A DNA stretch of 60,201 bases from Deltaproteobacteria bacterium (GCA_030262895.1 JAJSZW010000004.1:1-60201), one strand, 5' to 3'. Counted from the first letter of the stretch, positions 1-8,975 are shown. Made by a program: numbers and translations. Notes: generated by a model from the sequence alone, not told the origin.

Positions 1-1
1 G

Positions 2-313
2 GTGCTTCGGGAGAAAACCTATCGGGAGCGAGCGCTAAAGCTTTTCCCGTGGATCTGTGCGCGATGCGGGCGCGAATTCACAGGCAAGAGAGTTCGAGAG
101 CTCACAGTCCATCACAAAGATCACAACCACGATAATAATCCGCCTGACGGCAGCAACTGGGAGTTACTGTGCCTTTATTGTCACGACAATGAGCACTCGC
201 GGGACCAGGTAGCGGAATGGTATGGCGAGGTGACGCCGGGTGGCGAGCAAGAGCCACCTTCTACCCACAGGCCGTTCGCTGGTCTCGATGCTTTGCTGAA
301 GGATAAAAAATAG
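2..313 (+). CDS. HNH nuclease, YajD family (5' end may lie outside the window)
   Basis: Small HNH-family nuclease resembling E. coli YajD. Seen: two zinc-knuckle pairs (Cys19/Cys22 and Cys57/Cys60 in the visible frame) around an HNH core with His37-His38, Asn52 and His61; the stretch from the His pair to the second Cys pair is very like YajD. The frame opens with GTG at base 2, but YajD has about a dozen residues before the matching Tyr-Arg-Glu, so the true start may be upstream of the window. The C-terminal Ala-Gly-Leu-Asp-Ala-Leu-Leu tail also matches YajD's ending. Biological role of this family is not firmly known; cleavage of nucleic acid is inferred from the motif. Its stop codon abuts a MITE-like palindrome. 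Confidence 0.8.
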   Translation: MLREKTYRERALKLFPWICARCGREFTGKRVRELTVHHKDHNHDNNPPDGSNWELLCLYCHDNEHSRDQVAEWYGEVTPGGEQEPPSTHRPFAGLDALLKDKK

Positions 314-486
314 GTAACTACTCACGTAGTCAGACTGAAGCTGTTTAGACTGAAGGCTGAAGGGGTCAGAAGAGCACGATTGCCGTACTTTGGCGGAAAT
401 ATCTGATTTTTGCACCAAACATGGCTTCAAAATGCGCTTTTTCCTAACAGTCTTCAGTCTTCAGCCTAACCAACCTGAGTAGTTAC
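314..486. repeat. MITE-like palindromic element, family A copy 1
   Basis: Ends are inverted repeats: GTAACTACTCA at 314-324 and TGAGTAGTTAC at 476-486. Inside each end is a second inverted stretch (TTTAGACTGAAGGCTGAAG near 343, complement-like CTTCAGTCTTCAGCCTAA near 452). No coding frame is convincing. A shorter relative sits at 37290-37356. It fills the gap between the HNH gene and the hybrid kinase promoter. Confidence 0.7.
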
Positions 487-515
487 ATTTTTTTTATCTT
501 TTGTTAATTCTATAT

Positions 516-545
516 TTGACTCTAAAGATGAGTTCTGTATATTAT
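516..545 (+). promoter_or_regulatory. candidate sigma-70 promoter of the hybrid kinase
   Basis: TTGACT at 516-521, followed after 16 bases by TATATT (538-543) or after 18 by TATTAT (540-545). It lies about 75 bases before the ATG at 621. Assigned by eye only. Confidence 0.35.
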
Positions 546-620
546 AACCATGAGCAATTATGACGAAATTCATACTTTGCCCCAAGCCTCAGTTTCCATG
601 AACCTTTTTGAGAGCACGTA

Positions 621-2447
621 ATGGGAAAACTTAAAATGAAAAATGAAGACAAGACAAAAAAAGAGCTTATTGATGATTTTGTGAGAGTTGGACGACAACT
701 GAAGCAATGCACTGATTTGCTCGACGTAATACCCGATATTGTTTACAAAGTAGATAGTGATGGGCATTTTATCTATATAAACGGCACCATCAAGTCTATG
801 GGCTATTCGCCTGAAGAATTGATAGGGAAACATTTTAGTACTATAATTCATCCTGATGATATTACATCTGTGAGCCGTTCCACTGTTTTGAAAAAATATA
901 AGGGATCAATAACCGGAGATAAGAACGCACCAAAACTATTTGATGAGAGAAGGACCGAAAAAAGAGGAACAAAATGTCTTATTGTTAGATTAATACAAAA
1001 GGGCTGGGAACGAGAAGAAGATTCGAAGAATGTAGAAAATTCAAAAACAGTGTATGTAGAAGTGATGGCGAGCGGACAATACGATAACGTGGTCAGCAGA
1101 AAGGATAAGGCTTTTCTTGGAACCGTGGGCGCCATCCGGGACATAGAAAAGCAGAAATATGCGCCTGTTAATGATGGCGAGATAAGCTGCGGAGAAGTAT
1201 CTTCGTCCGGCCCAGATGGTATTGACGCAGATAGCCCTGACAGAAAGCATGAGGGTACAGTCGGAATCATAAGGGATATCACTGAACGCAGAATATTTGA
1301 ACAACAGAAAGCAAAGCTTGAAAAACGATTGCAGCAGGCTCGGAAGATGGAAGCACTCGGACAACTTGCAGGCGGAATCGCTCATAACTTTAACAACCTT
1401 CTTATGGCAATCCAGGGAAATGCCTCTTTGATGCTTTTGGAGACTGTTTCCTCGCATTCACATTATGCAAGACTACGAAGCATTGAGGAGCAGGTTCGAA
1501 GCGCTTCGAAACTCACCGCTCAGCTTCTTGGTTATGCCAGGAAGGGAAAGTATGAGGTCAAGCAACTTGACCTTAATCAGGTGGTGGAAGAAACCTCAGA
1601 GATTTTGGGTAAAGCTAAAATGGGGATTACGATTCATAAAGAGCTTGCTGAGGGGTTGTTTGCCATAGAGGCTGACGAGGCCCAGCTTAGGCAGGTCCTG
1701 TTTGATCTGTATCTGAATGCTGCCGAGGCGATGCTAGATAGCGGGGATCTCATTTTGAAGACCTCAAACGTGACCCATGAAGACATGAGTAAGGAATACG
1801 ATCCAAGGCCGGGAAACTATGTTTTGCTGACAATTACCGACACGGGTATTGGCATGGATAAAAGTACTATAGGGCTCATCTTTGATCCCTTTTTTACAAC
1901 TAAGCACATGGGCATGGGCACTGGTCTTGGCCTGGCTGCTACTTACGGTATCATAACCAGCCATGGCGGATATATTAACGTGGAATCCAGGAAGGGGCAT
2001 GGGAGCACCTTCAGTCTTTATTTCCCTGCATCGGTGGAAAAGGTCCGGAAAGTTTCCAGAACTGCAGATGAAATTACCAGGACAACCGGAACAGTCCTCC
2101 TGGTAGATGATGAAGACATTATTCTGGAGGTAGAAAAAGAGTTGTTGGAGACATTAGGCTACGAGGTGCTTACAGCCAGAGATGGAAAAGAAGCTGTCGA
2201 GATTTATAAGAAAAAATGGGACAGGATTGACTTAGTCCTTATGGATATGGTTATGCCGAATATGGGTGGCGGTGAGGCCTATGACCGGATGAAGGAAATC
2301 AATCCGCGTGTAAAAGTCTTGCTTTCAAGTGGCTACAGTATTGACAGAGAAGCGAAGGAGATATTAGCACGAGACTGTGACGGTTTTATACAGAAGCCCT
2401 GTACTATAAAGGAGTTGTCTGAGAAAATAAGGGGGATTCTGGACTAA
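621..2447 (+). CDS. PAS-domain hybrid sensor histidine kinase with receiver domain
   Basis: Predicted soluble hybrid kinase of 608 aa; no membrane segment is visible. Order: PAS domain about residues 35-175, then a second PAC-like end (Gly-Thr-Val-Gly-x-Ile-Arg-Asp-Ile occurs at about 167 and again at about 212), coiled linker, HisKA dimerisation helix with the phospho-accepting His255 (Gly-Gly-Ile-Ala-His-Asn-Phe-Asn-Asn), HATPase with N box and the Gly-Thr-Gly-Leu-Gly-Leu G box, and a C-terminal receiver domain from about 490 with Asp542 as likely phosphate acceptor and a final Lys-Pro. The architecture is that of two-component hybrid kinases where signal passes from His to Asp, often to a separate Hpt protein; none is seen here. 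ATG at 621 is used; an in-frame ATG at 636 is an alternative. Ends three bases from the convergent ABC-F gene. Signal and output are unknown. Confidence 0.9.
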   Translation: MGKLKMKNEDKTKKELIDDFVRVGRQLKQCTDLLDVIPDIVYKVDSDGHFIYINGTIKSMGYSPEELIGKHFSTIIHPDDITSVSRSTVLKKYKGSITGDKNAPKLFDERRTEKRGTKCLIVRLIQKGWEREEDSKNVENSKTVYVEVMASGQYDNVVSRKDKAFLGTVGAIRDIEKQKYAPVNDGEISCGEVSSSGPDGIDADSPDRKHEGTVGIIRDITERRIFEQQKAKLEKRLQQARKMEALGQLAGGIAHNFNNLLMAIQGNASLMLLETVSSHSHYARLRSIEEQVRSASKLTAQLLGYARKGKYEVKQLDLNQVVEETSEILGKAKMGITIHKELAEGLFAIEADEAQLRQVLFDLYLNAAEAMLDSGDLILKTSNVTHEDMSKEYDPRPGNYVLLTITDTGIGMDKSTIGLIFDPFFTTKHMGMGTGLGLAATYGIITSHGGYINVESRKGHGSTFSLYFPASVEKVRKVSRTADEITRTTGTVLLVDDEDIILEVEKELLETLGYEVLTARDGKEAVEIYKKKWDRIDLVLMDMVMPNMGGGEAYDRMKEINPRVKVLLSSGYSIDREAKEILARDCDGFIQKPCTIKELSEKIRGILD

Positions 2448-2450
2448 TTT

Positions 2451-4295
2451 TTACTTTTCAAGCTCTTCCAGTTTCTTTTCGAACTTAGCCTGCTTTTTTT
2501 CCAGAGAGCCTGTAAGCTTTTCCAGCTCGTCAAAAATGCGGTCTATTTCAGACTGGCGCTTGTGAATGGACCGGGAAAACTCGACAATTTTTTTACCGTC
2601 CTGGTTCTGAGATGCTTCCTGCATAGCCTGGTTAAGCTCTGAAAGCTCATCTTCAAATCTTCCTATATCATTTTCCGCCTTTGCTATGTTCTGCTCTATC
2701 GGCGTGAGAACTCTTCCCCTTTCTGTGACTATCTCTGAGCGTCTTCGCCTGAGTTCCTTTTTTGTCAATTTTAAAACAGCTTTTTCCCCTTCGGGCTTCT
2801 GCACAGGACCTTCATGTTTCCATCCTACTTTTTCAAGAAAATCTCCATAACTCCCGGCAAATACTTCAATCCGGTCATTTTGGAAAACAATCAGGCGCTG
2901 GGCAAGGGCATGTAGAAACATTTCGTTGTGGGTAACCATGATCACAACACCGTCAAAGCTGTCGATTGCAGCCAGCAGCGCATCGCATGATTCCATATCC
3001 AGGTGGTTGGTCGGTTCATCAAGAAGCAGAAGGTTTACCGGCGTTACAAGAAGCTTGCCCAGCATTACTCTGCTTTTTTCACCCCCTGAAAGGACACTGA
3101 TTTTCTTTAAAGCATCATCGCCTTCAAACATCATGGCGCCGCAGATATTGCGGGCCGACTGCCTGTCAACATCAGAATGTGAACTCAGCATCTCCTCTTC
3201 CACGGTTCTTTCGTCAACCAGGCTTCTGATGTTGGTCTGCTCAAAAACTCCTTTTATGATCCTGGGGTTGTATGTAACCTCACCCTGTTGAGGGGTAATG
3301 GCTCCTGCAAGAAGTTTAAGCAGAGTTGTTTTGCCTTTTCCGTTTTTGCCCACAATACAGATCCGCTCACCAGATCCGATGGAAATGTTAAAATTCCTTA
3401 TAAGCGGTTTGTCAGGCTGGTATGAAAAGGACACATCTTTGGCCGTCATCACATGTTTTCCCGAAAACGTGCTGCTTTTAAAGGAAAAATCAAGAGACTT
3501 GATTTTCTCAAGTCTTTCCAGCTTTTCTGTTTTCTTAAGGGTTTTAATCCTGGACTGAACCATGTTCGCAAGTCTCGCCTTGGCCCTGAACCTTGATATG
3601 AACTGCTCAACTTCTTTTCTGCGCCGCTCGTCGTTTGCGCGGGTTTTTTCGTATATCTCCTCATCCTGGGCGAGCTGGGCATAATACTTTCCTGTATTTC
3701 CTGCGATTTTGCGCACTTTTTTGCGGTGGAGGCCGACCGTATGGGTGATGATCTTGTCCATGAAGCTTCTATTATGTGTGATGAGCATTACTTCATGCGG
3801 CCAGTTAAGCAGAAAACGCTCAACCCAGCGTATGGATGTAATGTCAAGATAATTGGTAGGCTCGTCGAGCAGAAGCAGGTCCGGCTCAGATACAAGCACT
3901 TTTGCAAGATTCAGGCGAACCTGGTATCCGCCTGAAAACTCCAGCGGGTCTTTTTCCATGTCGGCTTGAGAGAAACCCAGACCTGTAAGGATTTTCTCAA
4001 CTTTCCAGCTATGATCACGTTCCGATTCCGGAAGGCCCCTCATCCCTTCTCTGAGCACGGATTTTTCTGTAAATTCTATTTGCTGGCGAACATAACCAAT
4101 CCTGTAATTCCGGGGTATGACAATAGCCCCATTGTCCATTGATTCTTCACCGGCCATGAGCCCGAAAAGAGTTGTCTTCCCGTGCCCATTCCTTCCAACA
4201 AGCCCAATCCTCTCACGAGGATTGATCTTAAAACTGACTCCTTCAAAGAGTACTCGGTTGCCGAAGCTTTTTGTGATATTTTCTACGCTAATCAT
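2451..4295 (-). CDS. ABC-F family ATPase (translation factor type)
   Basis: Soluble 614-aa protein with two ABC nucleotide-binding domains in tandem and no membrane region, the signature of ABC-F proteins, which act on ribosomes rather than as transporters. Seen: Walker A Gly-Arg-Asn-Gly-His-Gly-Lys-Thr-Thr near residue 34, signature Ser-Gly-Gly-Tyr-Gln and Walker B Leu-Leu-Leu-Leu-Asp-Glu-Pro-Thr-Asn in the first half; Walker A Gly-Lys-Asn-Gly-Lys-Gly-Lys-Thr-Thr and Leu-Ser-Gly-Gly-Glu-Lys plus a second Walker B in the second half. A charged linker joins the domains and the last 110 or so residues are a highly charged coiled coil as in Uup/YheS-like members. Exact subfamily cannot be settled by eye. 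Convergent with the hybrid kinase; no operon partner. Confidence 0.93.
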   Translation of the reverse strand: MISVENITKSFGNRVLFEGVSFKINPRERIGLVGRNGHGKTTLFGLMAGEESMDNGAIVIPRNYRIGYVRQQIEFTEKSVLREGMRGLPESERDHSWKVEKILTGLGFSQADMEKDPLEFSGGYQVRLNLAKVLVSEPDLLLLDEPTNYLDITSIRWVERFLLNWPHEVMLITHNRSFMDKIITHTVGLHRKKVRKIAGNTGKYYAQLAQDEEIYEKTRANDERRRKEVEQFISRFRAKARLANMVQSRIKTLKKTEKLERLEKIKSLDFSFKSSTFSGKHVMTAKDVSFSYQPDKPLIRNFNISIGSGERICIVGKNGKGKTTLLKLLAGAITPQQGEVTYNPRIIKGVFEQTNIRSLVDERTVEEEMLSSHSDVDRQSARNICGAMMFEGDDALKKISVLSGGEKSRVMLGKLLVTPVNLLLLDEPTNHLDMESCDALLAAIDSFDGVVIMVTHNEMFLHALAQRLIVFQNDRIEVFAGSYGDFLEKVGWKHEGPVQKPEGEKAVLKLTKKELRRRRSEIVTERGRVLTPIEQNIAKAENDIGRFEDELSELNQAMQEASQNQDGKKIVEFSRSIHKRQSEIDRIFDELEKLTGSLEKKQAKFEKKLEELEK

Positions 4296-4655
4296 TTGGA
4301 GTATGCCTTTAATCTTGTAATCTTTATCAAGTCAAGCTATATGTGGATTTTATTTCCGTCAACCATATATCACAAGTATTAAAAACTGCAATTCTCAAAG
4401 TAACTTCTCAATAAGCAAGGTCTCAACATAATAGAAACTTGGGGCAACTCATCCTTTCCCTCTCTGGGGGAAAGGCAATTTGATTGTCGTATCCCACCCG
4501 ACCGCCCCCACGTCCCCATAAGCGCTTATGCCCCACGTCCCCCACCAGGGTAAGGGGAAAAAGGTGTCCAGCTCGGAGAGGGTATGGGCGGTCAGACTTT
4601 ATTGTTGACCCAATCGAACCTCGGTGATAAAAAAACGATGAATGGAGATTTGACC
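4296..4655. other. intergenic region with GC-rich palindromes
   Basis: No gene seen. It holds an imperfect hairpin CCTTTCCC (4453-4460) / GGGAAAGG (4468-4475) and a perfect 14-base palindrome CATAAGCGCTTATG (4517-4530) bracketed by two direct copies of CCCCACGTCCCC (4506-4517 and 4531-4542). Base composition is distinctly more GC-rich than the surroundings. Confidence 0.6.
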
Positions 4656-5732
4656 ATGAACGTTGCTCATCATGTTATAAGAAATGCCAGGAGTTATAGG
4701 AGATGGTCTGCACTGGTTGTTGGCCTTTCTCTATTTATTATTTTTTGTGTTGGAACGTCTCAAGGTAGTGTCGGCGATGAATTCAAGATAGTGAGAGTTA
4801 AGAAGGGAGATTCGGTTAGTTGTATCTCTTTTAAGCTTTATAAAAAGTATAATAAGATGATCGTAGACTCAATCCGTTCATGTAACCCTGAGATGAAAGA
4901 TATAAACCTGATTTACGTTGGGCAAAAGCTGAGATTTCCACGATTGAGTTATATTGAACAGGGAAAATATCTCTCCAAAAAAGAGATAAAGGCGAGAAAA
5001 AAGAGACCGGTAGCAGCTTCAGAAGAAAAGGAACAGAGAAAGAAGATGCTCAAGATGGAGGCGTTTATAACCTATATAGCAGGCGATGTGGAGATCCTTC
5101 GCCAAGGCACCAGCGATTGGCGGCCTGCAAAAATGAATGAGGAGTTATCTGAAGGGGATCGGATCAAGGTAAAGAAGAATTCAATGGCTGAATTAATAAC
5201 CGAAAAGAATAGCGTGATTCGTCTGTCTGAAAATTCGGCGTTCGAGATTACTAAGCTCGAAAAAGATCCTGTGAAAAAAACAGAGACATCAAAGTTTGCA
5301 TTATCTCTGGGAAGACTATGGAACAAAGCAAGAAAGCTTTTAAGTCCTAGATCAGAATATACCGTAAGTACTCCTACTGCCATCTCCGGCATTCGTGGAA
5401 CGGTATACAGTATAGATATTCTGGCGAACAGCGATACCCGCTTCAAGACCTATTCCGGTTCCATAGACGTCTGGAATCCTTGTGAGAGACCAGCAGGTGA
5501 TATGATGCCACCTAAAAAGGTATCAGGGCCTGTTCCGGTTGCGGGACCTCATCCGGTAAGCATGAAAGAATGGACCTCCATTATACTTACAAAACATCAA
5601 CAGCTTGTAGTAACCAAACAGGGTCCCTTAAAAAAGGAGGCTTTCGATCCTTTAAAGGACAGAGATGACGCATGGGTTAAATGGAATGTGGAAAGGGATC
5701 AAGATTTTGAAAAAAGTGAACCCTGGCTTTAG
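4656..5732 (+). CDS. exported LysM-FecR domain protein
   Basis: About 358 aa. An N-terminal hydrophobic stretch (Leu-Val-Val-Gly-Leu-Ser-Leu-Phe-Ile-Ile-Phe) serves as signal peptide or anchor. It is followed by a LysM module (Val-Lys-Lys-Gly-Asp-Ser-Val ... Ile-Tyr-Val-Gly-Gln-Lys-Leu) that binds peptidoglycan-type glycans, a Lys-rich linker, and a FecR domain with the typical Tyr-Ile-Ala-Gly-Asp-Val-Glu start and Thr-Pro-Thr-Ala-Ile-Ser-Gly-Ile-Arg-Gly-Thr core. The start at 4656 is chosen for the TGGAGA ribosome site seven bases upstream; in-frame ATGs at 4584 and 4638 lack one. It overlaps the following CHASE2 kinase by 68 bases, implying translational coupling. LysM-FecR proteins next to CHASE2 signalling proteins are a recurrent pairing, so a shared envelope-sensing role is inferred. 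Confidence 0.85.
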   Translation: MNVAHHVIRNARSYRRWSALVVGLSLFIIFCVGTSQGSVGDEFKIVRVKKGDSVSCISFKLYKKYNKMIVDSIRSCNPEMKDINLIYVGQKLRFPRLSYIEQGKYLSKKEIKARKKRPVAASEEKEQRKKMLKMEAFITYIAGDVEILRQGTSDWRPAKMNEELSEGDRIKVKKNSMAELITEKNSVIRLSENSAFEITKLEKDPVKKTETSKFALSLGRLWNKARKLLSPRSEYTVSTPTAISGIRGTVYSIDILANSDTRFKTYSGSIDVWNPCERPAGDMMPPKKVSGPVPVAGPHPVSMKEWTSIILTKHQQLVVTKQGPLKKEAFDPLKDRDDAWVKWNVERDQDFEKSEPWL

Positions 5733-8157
5733 AAAATCCTACCTTGTTGGTTTAACCATTACTCTTTTGATTATTCCCTTGATGCTTATTGATCCTGATG
5801 TCTTTAAGCTTGTCGAGCTGAAGTCGCTCGACTTTCGCTTTGCCCTTAGGGGACAATCCGAACATGGCAGAGACGTAGTCATTGTCAGCATAGATGACAA
5901 GAGTATTTCCAAGATAGGTAACTGGCCGTGGGGCAGGGAAAAGCATGCTATAGTGATAGATAAGCTGAAACAAGCCGGTGCCAGGGTGATCGCCTTTGAT
6001 GTCTATTTTCAAGAAACAGGCGGTGGCGTATTGAGTCGTGAAAATAAAAGACTGGTGGATTCAGTTCGTAAAGCGGGAAACGTTATCCTTCCTTTGTACT
6101 TTAACCTTAACAAACGGGAAAAAAGCAGGGGAGAAGCTGAATTAGAAAACATAGGGTTGTTTGCTATAAGGGATGTTGAAAATCGAGAATTGCTTAATGA
6201 GTACCCGGTGGTTAGAGGATATGAACTATTTTCATCCTTTCCAGAACTAAATCGAGCCGCTTTCGGTATGGGTCATATCAATATGATTACTGACAAAGAT
6301 GGGATAGTAAGAAAAGAACTGATGGTTGTGGGCTATAAAAACGGATATGTTCCTTCATTAGCTTTGAAGGTAGCCCAAAAATACCTGGGAGTGGACAACA
6401 AAAACATGACATTGATTGGGGGAGAAGGTGTTGCGTTAGAAGACAGAAAGATACTCATATCTCCGGAACAGATAAGTGGTGCCATGTTGTGGGGGGTGGT
6501 CCATATCAACTATATAGGTGGTTATAGAACATTCGATTACGTTTCTTTTGTTGATGTTATCAATGACAGGGTTCCGACGGACACCTTCAGGGATAAAGTC
6601 GTTCTTATTGGCGCAACTGCCGCAGGTTTGTATGATTTTCATTCAATCCCATTTGCCACGGTATTTCCCGGGATAGAAAAACAGGCCACCGTGATAGATA
6701 ATATCATTCACGGAGATTTTATCACAAAGCCCTTTCAGTCAGATGTTTTGAGCCTAATCTTATGTATCTTCATTGGCTTGGCATTGACTTTTTTGATACC
6801 GCGGATGAGGTTGTTGCATACCATGATCATGGTGTGCGTGCTAACAGCGGTTATCATTTTGGCTGGATATGTCGCGTTCGCAAAGGCGGACTCCTGGATA
6901 AACATGACCTATCCCATAGTTACAACGTGGTTTGTATTTCTCTCATCTGTTCTGACACTGTACGCTTCAGCTAGGAGGGGGGAGCACATAGCTCTTGAGA
7001 AAGGCCATGAAGCAATAAAAATGCTCGGGCTTTCTTATCAAGAAAAAGGTTCCTTGGAACTGGCCTATAATACTTATAACAAGTTACCTCTCAATGGGGA
7101 GGTCATGACATTATTATACCACCTCGCAATACAGTTGGAAAAGAAGCGTAAGGATTCTCTCGCCGTACAGATCTATAAGAAAATTCATAATAAGGACAAG
7201 GACTTCGAGGATGTGGCCCAGCGACTGAGTACATTTGGCGTAAAGACACTTGAACCAACCTCGGACGTCAGTACCATTTCGCTAAAGCAAGGCCAGACAT
7301 TGGGACGCTATGAGATAGTTAAAGAGCTTGGAAAAGGTGCGATGGGTGAGGTCTATTTAGCCAAGGACGCTCATATTGATCGACATGTGGCAATTAAAAC
7401 GTTCCGTTTTGGTCGGGAGATAGATGAGAAGTCATTACGAACGATCAAAGAGAATCTTTTGCGCGAAGCCCGGATGGCAGGGAAATTGTCTCACCCCAAC
7501 ATAGTCACTATTTATGATGCAGGGGAGGATTGGGATCTATCTTACATTGCAATGGAGGTGCTGGAAGGAGTTGAATTACCCAATTATTGTAAACCTGGGA
7601 ACTTCTTTCCGTATGAAAGGGTTGTCGAAATCGTTTCATCTGTTGCCTGTGCTCTCGATTATGCTCACGACCACGGGGTTATTCATCGGGACATTAAGCC
7701 GGCTAACATTTTGATTCAGCAGGTGGGTGGTATAAAAGTCACTGACTTTGGGATAGCGTGCGTCAAAGAGAAAAGGGATCACAGGGAAATTGCCGGGACC
7801 CCTGTCTATATGTCTCCTGAGCAGATTAGTGGCCATGAAATCGATGGCCGTACAGATCTCTATTCCCTTGGTGTGGTCTTGTTTGAACTGTTGACCGGCA
7901 GAAAGCCATTTACGGCTCCAAATCTCGTAACGTTAAGGAAAAAAATTGTGAATGACCCGGTTCCTCAATTACGAGAAATAAGGGGGGGAGTACCCGAATA
8001 CTTTCAATCGATCATTAACAAGCTTCTGGAGAAAGATAAGGAGAAGAGATACAGCCGCGGAGAAGATTTGGTGAATGACATGAAAAAGGCAAGGATGGGT
8101 TCCTTTGAAGACGGAGGCACCATCTATCTGGACCTGGATCAAGATCCGAAGAAATAG
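5665..8157 (+). CDS. CHASE2-sensor transmembrane Ser/Thr protein kinase
   Basis: 830 aa. N-terminal membrane helix (about 27-43), extracytoplasmic CHASE2 sensor (about 45-345, with the typical Asp-Phe-Arg-Phe and Trp-Pro-Trp-Gly-Arg motifs), three membrane helices (about 355-435), a short TPR-like segment (about 445-520), then a eukaryotic-like kinase domain (about 548-810). Catalytic features are intact: glycine loop Gly-Lys-Gly-Ala-Met-Gly-Glu-Val, Val-Ala-Ile-Lys, His-Arg-Asp-Ile-Lys-Pro-Ala-Asn, Asp-Phe-Gly, and Gly-Thr-Pro-Val-Tyr-Met-Ser-Pro-Glu. Start at 5665 is preferred because AAAGGA precedes it; it lies inside the LysM-FecR gene. It should phosphorylate cytoplasmic proteins on Ser or Thr in response to an envelope cue; the substrate is unknown. 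It is separate from the T6SS kinase at 47014-48645. Confidence 0.9.
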   Translation: MTHGLNGMWKGIKILKKVNPGFRKSYLVGLTITLLIIPLMLIDPDVFKLVELKSLDFRFALRGQSEHGRDVVIVSIDDKSISKIGNWPWGREKHAIVIDKLKQAGARVIAFDVYFQETGGGVLSRENKRLVDSVRKAGNVILPLYFNLNKREKSRGEAELENIGLFAIRDVENRELLNEYPVVRGYELFSSFPELNRAAFGMGHINMITDKDGIVRKELMVVGYKNGYVPSLALKVAQKYLGVDNKNMTLIGGEGVALEDRKILISPEQISGAMLWGVVHINYIGGYRTFDYVSFVDVINDRVPTDTFRDKVVLIGATAAGLYDFHSIPFATVFPGIEKQATVIDNIIHGDFITKPFQSDVLSLILCIFIGLALTFLIPRMRLLHTMIMVCVLTAVIILAGYVAFAKADSWINMTYPIVTTWFVFLSSVLTLYASARRGEHIALEKGHEAIKMLGLSYQEKGSLELAYNTYNKLPLNGEVMTLLYHLAIQLEKKRKDSLAVQIYKKIHNKDKDFEDVAQRLSTFGVKTLEPTSDVSTISLKQGQTLGRYEIVKELGKGAMGEVYLAKDAHIDRHVAIKTFRFGREIDEKSLRTIKENLLREARMAGKLSHPNIVTIYDAGEDWDLSYIAMEVLEGVELPNYCKPGNFFPYERVVEIVSSVACALDYAHDHGVIHRDIKPANILIQQVGGIKVTDFGIACVKEKRDHREIAGTPVYMSPEQISGHEIDGRTDLYSLGVVLFELLTGRKPFTAPNLVTLRKKIVNDPVPQLREIRGGVPEYFQSIINKLLEKDKEKRYSRGEDLVNDMKKARMGSFEDGGTIYLDLDQDPKK

Positions 8158-8165
8158 GAGTGCTT

Positions 8166-8339
8166 ATGCCGGATGAGACACCGTCATCCTTCAATAGCCG
8201 CTTGGAATCTTGGTCAGGGCGAAAGCGAGGTTTTGACATTGGCATTGGAAAAACCTCGCACAGGAGTTTCCACATCTTCGGGAATTTTTTAAAAGACCAA
8301 CGGTCGTTAATTAGGAGACAATACTATGCAACCATATGA
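8166..8339 (+). CDS. possible 57-aa protein, unrecognised
   Basis: A short frame begins with ATG five bases after GGAG at the end of the kinase gene and overlaps the start of the UPF0175 gene by 14 bases. The product is basic with no recognised motif. Position and ribosome site suggest possible translation; no homology supports it. Confidence 0.25.
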   Translation: MPDETPSSFNSRLESWSGRKRGFDIGIGKTSHRSFHIFGNFLKDQRSLIRRQYYATI

Positions 8340-8607
8340 AGTAAAAATAGAAGTACCTCATGAAGTGTTATTAAATCTTCATAAATCACCTGATGAGGCT
8401 GCCGAAGATATCAAACGACAGGCAGCTATTCGTTATTATAAAAAACGCTCTCTCTCATTGGGAAAAGCAGCAGATCTGGCGGGGATGAGCAGGTTTGAGT
8501 TCATTGATTATTTACGTTTTAATGATGAACCTGTTTTTCAATACACGGATGAAGAACTTGAAGAAATCAAAAGAGACGCAGCAGAGTTAGAGAAAGTTAT
8601 AAGATGA
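8326..8607 (+). CDS. UPF0175 family antitoxin-like protein
   Basis: 93 aa. The middle (Ala-Ala-Ile-Arg-Tyr-Tyr-Lys-Lys ... Leu-Ser-Leu-Gly-Lys-Ala-Ala-Asp-Leu-Ala-Gly-Met-Ser-Arg) is the recognisable UPF0175 core, a helix-turn-helix-like fold believed to act as antitoxin and DNA binder. A good ribosome site AGGAGA lies eight bases before the ATG. Its stop overlaps the start of the next gene by four bases (ATGA), and that gene encodes a DUF3368 PIN-like protein; UPF0175-DUF3368 is a well-known putative toxin-antitoxin arrangement. Autoregulation is expected for the family but no operator was identified. Confidence 0.85.
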   Translation: MQPYEVKIEVPHEVLLNLHKSPDEAAEDIKRQAAIRYYKKRSLSLGKAADLAGMSRFEFIDYLRFNDEPVFQYTDEELEEIKRDAAELEKVIR

Positions 8608-8975
8608 GCAATATTGTCATATCCAATGCTACGCCAATTATATCCCTTTGTTCAGTTGGGTACGAGTTTGTTCTGAAGGAACTCTTTCACCACATATTTA
8701 TACCCCAAGCTGTTGATATGGAATTGAGATCACTTGACAAGCCTGGATCACATTTTAGCGATTTAAAATGGGTTGAAGTTGTTTCAGTTCAGAATAAAGA
8801 AGTCATTGTTTTCCTCAGAAAAGATATTGATAAAGGCGAGGCGGAAACAATTGCGTTGGCAAAACAGATGAATGCATACGTCATCATAGACGAAAATGCT
8901 GGTTATCAAATAGCCAAACATTTTGGTTTACCAGTGGTTAGAACGCTTTCCATTCTCCGCCGCAAGCGGATTTAG
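8604..8975 (+). CDS. DUF3368 PIN-like toxin, probably C-terminally truncated
   Basis: 123 aa. The start Ile-Val-Ile-Ser-Asn-Ala-Thr-Pro-Ile-Ile-Ser-Leu and the later Asp-Lys-Gly-Glu-Ala-Glu-Thr-Ile-Ala-Leu-Ala and Val-Ile-Ile-Asp-Glu motifs are the DUF3368 pattern, giving acidic residues expected of PIN ribonucleases. The family usually runs to about 150-160 residues with a Gly-Thr-Leu-Gly-Ile-Leu segment followed by a helical end. Here the equivalent Arg-Thr-Leu-Ser-Ile-Leu-Arg-Arg-Lys-Arg-Ile is followed directly by a stop, so about 35-40 residues are missing. Toxin activity may be lost. Coupled by a four-base overlap to the UPF0175 gene. Confidence 0.8.
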   Translation: MSNIVISNATPIISLCSVGYEFVLKELFHHIFIPQAVDMELRSLDKPGSHFSDLKWVEVVSVQNKEVIVFLRKDIDKGEAETIALAKQMNAYVIIDENAGYQIAKHFGLPVVRTLSILRRKRI

